A stretch of DNA of 23,256 nt from Syntrophomonadaceae bacterium (GTDB lineage Bacteria > Bacillota > Syntrophomonadia > Syntrophomonadales > Syntrophomonadaceae): positions 1 to 23,256 of the forward strand of contig JAAYJY010000055.1 in assembly GCA_012522705.1 (NCBI GenBank). Direction: 5' to 3'. Position numbers and translations under genes: made by a program. The notes below the pieces were generated by a model. The model was not told the origin of the DNA and ran no database searches. It worked only from the letters and a program-made list of their open reading frames with translations. Below are positions 20,999 to 23,256 of the stretch, in pieces (position 1 is the stretch's first letter; every line of letters begins with the position of its first letter).

Positions 20999-21578
20999 CA
21001 ATCGGAAAAAGAAATCCGAACTGCAGGAAATTCTGGCCGGATATGATATCAACGTGGTTAGCTTGGATGAGTTGGAAGGCATGCCTGACATCGATGAAGA
21101 TGGGGCTACCTTTGCCGATAATGCTCTGAAGAAAGCTCGGACCATGGCCAAAATCAGCGGGATGCTGACCTTGGCTGATGATTCCGGCCTAATGGTGGAT
21201 GCCCTCGGCGGGGCGCCGGGGATTTATTCAGCTCGTTTCGCCGGGCCAGACTGCAACGATGCCGACAATAACGCCAAATTGTTGAAGTTGTTGGGTAAAG
21301 TACCGAAGACCGAACGGACCGCCCGGTTCGTTTGTGTAATAGCCATGGCAATCCCCGGCAGTATTGCTGAGACGGCGCAGGGCATCTGCGAGGGCAGGAT
21401 AATTGAGACCCCCCGCGGACAGAAGGGCTTTGGTTATGATCCCCTGTTCATCCCTGCCGGTTGCACCCAAACCTTCGCTGAACTGGGCGAGGGGATGAAG
21501 AACCAGATCAGTCACCGGGGCCGGGCCTTACAGGCTGCCAAACCGCTGTTGCGGCGGCTTTTAAATATGGAGGGCTGA
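20970..21578 (+). CDS. dITP/XTP pyrophosphatase (RdgB/HAM1 family)
   Basis: This 202-residue enzyme removes the non-canonical nucleotides dITP, ITP and XTP from the pool. Family features are the N-terminal [12 protein letters not shown] (the S-N-x2-K nucleotide site), [37 protein letters not shown] and the C-terminal [13 protein letters not shown] and SHRGRAL. The ATG at 20970 has AAAGGGA seven bases upstream; the frame is open to a TTG six bases earlier. The gene overlaps rph by 29 bases and ends two bases before the next TTG start, a tightly packed operon like rph-ysnA-ysnB in B. subtilis. Confidence 0.95.
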   Translation: MARDLLIATSNRKKKSELQEILAGYDINVVSLDELEGMPDIDEDGATFADNALKKARTMAKISGMLTLADDSGLMVDALGGAPGIYSARFAGPDCNDADNNAKLLKLLGKVPKTERTARFVCVIAMAIPGSIAETAQGICEGRIIETPRGQKGFGYDPLFIPAGCTQTFAELGEGMKNQISHRGRALQAAKPLLRRLLNMEG

Positions 21579-21580
21579 GT

Positions 21581-22057
21581 TTGCTGATCGCGGCAGTAGC
21601 CGACACCCATGGCCAAACCGAGGCTATAATTGCCTGTCTGACCTTAATCAAACCCGACTACCTACTGTTCGCGGGTGATTTTTACCGGGACGGGCGGACC
21701 ATTGCCAATAAACTCAAGCTGGCAGCCACCATCGTGCCCGGCAATTGTGACCCATCCTCGCACCACCGGCCGGAACAGGTGGTGGACCTGCAAAAACACA
21801 GGTTTTTATTGATCCATGGCCATCAACACGGGGTAAAAACCAGCCTGCAGCGTTTATATTACCATGCTCGTGAACTGGAAGTCGCGGCGGTGGTCTTCGG
21901 CCATACCCATAAGCCGTTTTGCGAGCGGGTGGGAGATATCTGGATGATCAATCCAGGCAGTCCGGCGCGGCCCAGACTGTCCGACCCGGCTAGTTACGCC
22001 CTGATAGAAGTGGACCAGGAGAATATTAACCCGACAATCAGAAGAATAGGCATCTGA
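21581..22057 (+). CDS. Metallophosphoesterase, YsnB/YfcE family
   Basis: The 158-residue protein has the full two-metal phosphoesterase set: Asp8 and His10 (ADTHG), Asp33 (FAGDF), Asn55 (GNCD), His79 (HGHQHG) and His108/His110 (FGHTH). Such enzymes hydrolyse phosphodiesters with Mn or similar metals; the natural substrate is not known. Translation starts at a TTG with GGAGGG upstream, two bases after the rdgB-like stop. It is the last gene of the murI-to-ysnB packed block. Confidence 0.92.
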   Translation: MLIAAVADTHGQTEAIIACLTLIKPDYLLFAGDFYRDGRTIANKLKLAATIVPGNCDPSSHHRPEQVVDLQKHRFLLIHGHQHGVKTSLQRLYYHARELEVAAVVFGHTHKPFCERVGDIWMINPGSPARPRLSDPASYALIEVDQENINPTIRRIGI

Positions 22058-22091
22058 GAGGTTGAGACTCAAGTTTTAATTTGCGGATGAG

Positions 22092-22120
22092 GCGACAACC
22101 GGTTTTTGTTAAAGTATAAT
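22092..22120 (+). promoter_or_regulatory. Candidate promoter of the 35-residue microprotein
   Basis: A perfect TATAAT (22115-22120) is preceded 17 bases upstream by GCGACA (22092-22097), four of six matches to the -35 consensus. A 60-base leader precedes the GTG. Confidence 0.55.
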
Positions 22121-22180
22121 GCTATTAGGCGGGTGCGCAATATACATAATAATTAGACCGTTTTCGAAAGGGGAATCAAG

Positions 22181-22288
22181 GTGGAAGAACTGGCGAAACA
22201 AGTAAAAAACGAGATGTTGCGGACGGCAATATGGTTTGCCATAGCAATGGGCATAGGGATAGGAATATTTATGGTCCTGTGGAGATAG
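22181..22288 (+). CDS. Small single-pass membrane protein, 35 residues, function unknown
   Basis: The GTG at 22181 has AAAGGGGA upstream at a normal distance and opens a 35-codon frame. Residues 1-14 are polar and charged (EELAKQVKNEMLRT) and 15-34 are one hydrophobic helix (AIWFAIAMGIGIGIFMVLWR). It is flanked by a TATAAT promoter and a strong terminator, which together favour a real microprotein gene. I do not recognise a family. It could help or anchor a membrane partner, but nothing in the sequence tells which. Confidence 0.6.
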   Translation: MEELAKQVKNEMLRTAIWFAIAMGIGIGIFMVLWR

Positions 22289-22311
22289 ATTATTGATAGG
22301 GCAGATTCCAG

Positions 22312-22344
22312 GGAGCGGTTGACTTCAACTGCTCCTTGTTTATT
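22312..22344 (+). terminator. Rho-independent terminator after the microprotein gene
   Basis: GGAGCGGTTG (22312-22321) pairs with CAACTGCTCC (22326-22335) around an ACTT loop, with one G-T mismatch that is a wobble in RNA. TTGTTTATT follows. Confidence 0.78.
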
Positions 22345-22379
22345 AACGAGCCAGCGCGCTGCGGAAGTCCTGGTGAGAA

Positions 22380-22435
22380 TTGACAACCGGACTGACCTCA
22401 TTTATAATAATGACATCAATACCTATAAGGGGTAT
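22380..22435 (+). promoter_or_regulatory. csoR promoter and CsoR-type operator
   Basis: TTGACA (22380-22385), 17 bases, TATAAT (22403-22408): a consensus sigma-A promoter. Just downstream, over the start region, is ATACCTATAAGGGGTAT (22419-22435), which resembles the known copper-responsive CsoR operator pattern of ATACC ... GGGGTAT. This fits repression of its own transcript, with release by Cu(I). The promoter lies within the open frame preceding the gene, so translation starts at 22449. Confidence 0.78.
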
Positions 22436-22448
22436 GCAGGGGGACCAA

Positions 22449-22721
22449 ATGCAAGCGGAAGAAAGAAAAAAGATTATTTCCCGATTGAGACGGATTGAGG
22501 GCCAGGTGCGCGGGGTGCAGCGAATGATCGAGGAAGAAGCGGATTGTAGCGAGATTCTCAATCAGATAGCGGCTATAAAATCGGCGGTCCACCAGGCTGG
22601 GGTAATCATATTTGAGAATCACGCCCATGAATGCATCGCCAAATCGCTCCAAACGGGCGATAGCGGAGAAGCCTTCGATGAGATGGTTAAAGTGATGGGT
22701 TGGTTTATTAATCTGCAATAA
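22449..22721 (+). CDS. csoR: CsoR-type copper-sensing repressor (DUF156 family)
   Basis: The 90-residue all-helical protein belongs to the CsoR/RcnR/FrmR family (RLRRIEGQVRGVQRMI is the family signature). Cys33, His58 and Cys62 (spaced H-x3-C) match the Cu(I) ligand set of CsoR, whereas FrmR/RcnR have His at the last place and CstR uses two cysteines. With a consensus promoter and an ATACC...GGGGTAT operator upstream, it should repress its own operon until Cu(I) binds. AGGGGGA precedes the ATG. The thioredoxin gene follows 13 bases later, so it would be copper-controlled; no copper exporter is visible here. Confidence 0.85.
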   Translation: MQAEERKKIISRLRRIEGQVRGVQRMIEEEADCSEILNQIAAIKSAVHQAGVIIFENHAHECIAKSLQTGDSGEAFDEMVKVMGWFINLQ

Positions 22722-22734
22722 AGGAGGAATCTAA

Positions 22735-23061
22735 ATGTCAAATGTCAAAACCATAAACACAGACAATTTTGAAAGCGAAGTGTTAAAGGCGGATAAGCCG
22801 GTTTTAGTGGACTTTTGGGCTCCCTGGTGCGGACCCTGCAAGATGATAGGACCGGTAGTGGACAGCCTGGCCGATGAAAACGCCGCCAAGCTAGCTGTGG
22901 GCAAGATCAATGTGGATGAAAATCCGACCCTGGCTGCTCAGCATGGAGTACGGGGAATTCCCACCCTGTTGTTCTTCAAGGCAGGCGAGGAAGTGAAGCG
23001 TATCGTGGGTGGGCAAAGCAAGAATCAGCTCCAAAAGACCATCGACGAAGTGACCGGTTAA
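22735..23061 (+). CDS. trxA: Thioredoxin
   Basis: This 108-residue protein has the WCGPC active site (Cys32, Cys35), the buried acid Asp26 in LVDFWAP and the cis-proline Pro76 in GIPTLLFF, all as in thioredoxin 1. It reduces protein disulfides with thioredoxin reductase. The start has AAGGAGG seven bases upstream. It is cotranscribed with csoR, and a strong terminator follows. It could protect against copper or thiol stress (inference). Confidence 0.95.
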   Translation: MSNVKTINTDNFESEVLKADKPVLVDFWAPWCGPCKMIGPVVDSLADENAAKLAVGKINVDENPTLAAQHGVRGIPTLLFFKAGEEVKRIVGGQSKNQLQKTIDEVTG

Positions 23062-23098
23062 ATGGCTCCAGTGAAGTGAATCAAATAGTGACTGGGAG

Positions 23099-23131
23099 GA
23101 TGACCATCATTATGTATGGTCATCTTTTTTT
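23099..23131 (+). terminator. Rho-independent terminator after trxA
   Basis: GATGACCAT (23099-23107) pairs with ATGGTCATC (23116-23124), followed by seven T residues (23125-23131). The intron at 23135 begins four bases later. Confidence 0.9.
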
Positions 23132-23134
23132 ATG

Positions 23135-23256
23135 GTGCGCCCGGCATGGGCGCAGTCTAAAGGGTGAAAGTCCCTAGTGCGGGTTGATAGTGCCAAGCAC
23201 ATAGCTTAAGGCAAGGGTGTCCTCGGCGACGAGGAATCTGAAGGAAGCCGGCGGCA
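23135..23256 (+). mobile_element. Group II intron, 5' end (group IIC-like), continues past the window
   Basis: From GTGCGCCC at 23135 the sequence follows the start of bacterial group II introns: the 5' GTGCG, CCCGGCATGGGCG, AGGGTGAAAGTCCCT, CAAGGGTGTCC, the CCTCG-GCGA-CGAGG hairpin and AATCTGAAGGAAGC. These are domain I landmarks, and the pattern resembles the Oceanobacillus iheyensis group IIC intron. Group IIC introns insert after terminator hairpins, and this one starts four bases after the T run of the trxA terminator. The reverse transcriptase/maturase gene and domains V-VI would lie beyond the right edge. Confidence 0.88.

Noticed and set aside
1..23256. CRISPR arrays, rRNA, tRNA or complete insertion sequences
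   Set aside because: No regularly spaced repeats, rRNA stretches, cloverleaf sequences or transposase frames were seen; the only mobile element is the intron end at the right edge.

Overview
The window looks like chromosome from an anaerobic Gram-positive bacterium of the Clostridia, probably near Syntrophomonadaceae (inference). The pointers are a flavin-based NADH/ferredoxin electron-transfer module of the Flx-Hdr type, a GerMN-domain lipoprotein next to glutamate racemase and the rph/rdgB/ysnB genes as in Bacillus subtilis, strong AGGAGG-type ribosome binding sites with TTG and GTG starts, and clear sigma-A type promoters. Genes are dense, of moderate GC, and none of the genes followed is visibly broken.

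Layout: (1) 1-2986, plus strand: the end of an Flx-type operon, with the tail of an MvhD/FlxD subunit, two Fe-S proteins and an FAD/NAD/2Fe-2S reductase. A 365-base gene-poor stretch with three hairpins follows. (2) 3352-11709, all minus strand: Mn-type superoxide dismutase, an unknown membrane-anchored protein, MobB, an MFS exporter, an SPFH/NfeD membrane-scaffold pair, Lon protease and a TetR regulator. The tetR and lon promoters both carry TAAGTGA-N4-TCATTTA, so the TetR protein probably controls itself and lon. (3) 11851-15979, plus strand: an NYN/OST-HTH putative nuclease, then an 893-residue fusion of a class III aminotransferase with a cyanobacterial-type acyl-ACP reductase, then a small DUF1285-like protein. 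(4) 16156-17046, minus strand: a radical SAM protein. (5) 17212-22057, plus strand: GerMN lipoprotein, glutamate racemase, the two class I fumarase subunits, RNase PH, a dITP/XTP pyrophosphatase and a YsnB-type phosphoesterase. The genes from murI onward are tightly packed or overlapping. (6) 22181-23131: a 35-residue membrane microprotein, a CsoR-type copper regulator with a consensus promoter and operator, and thioredoxin. (7) 23135-end: the 5' end of a group IIC-like intron, placed just after the thioredoxin terminator.

The most interesting items are the aminotransferase/acyl-ACP reductase fusion, which has its own promoter and a palindromic operator candidate and is a plausible one-protein route from acyl thioester to fatty amine; the TetR-lon regulatory pair; the intron at the right edge; and a glutamate racemase whose first catalytic cysteine sits in an atypical CGTHSS motif.
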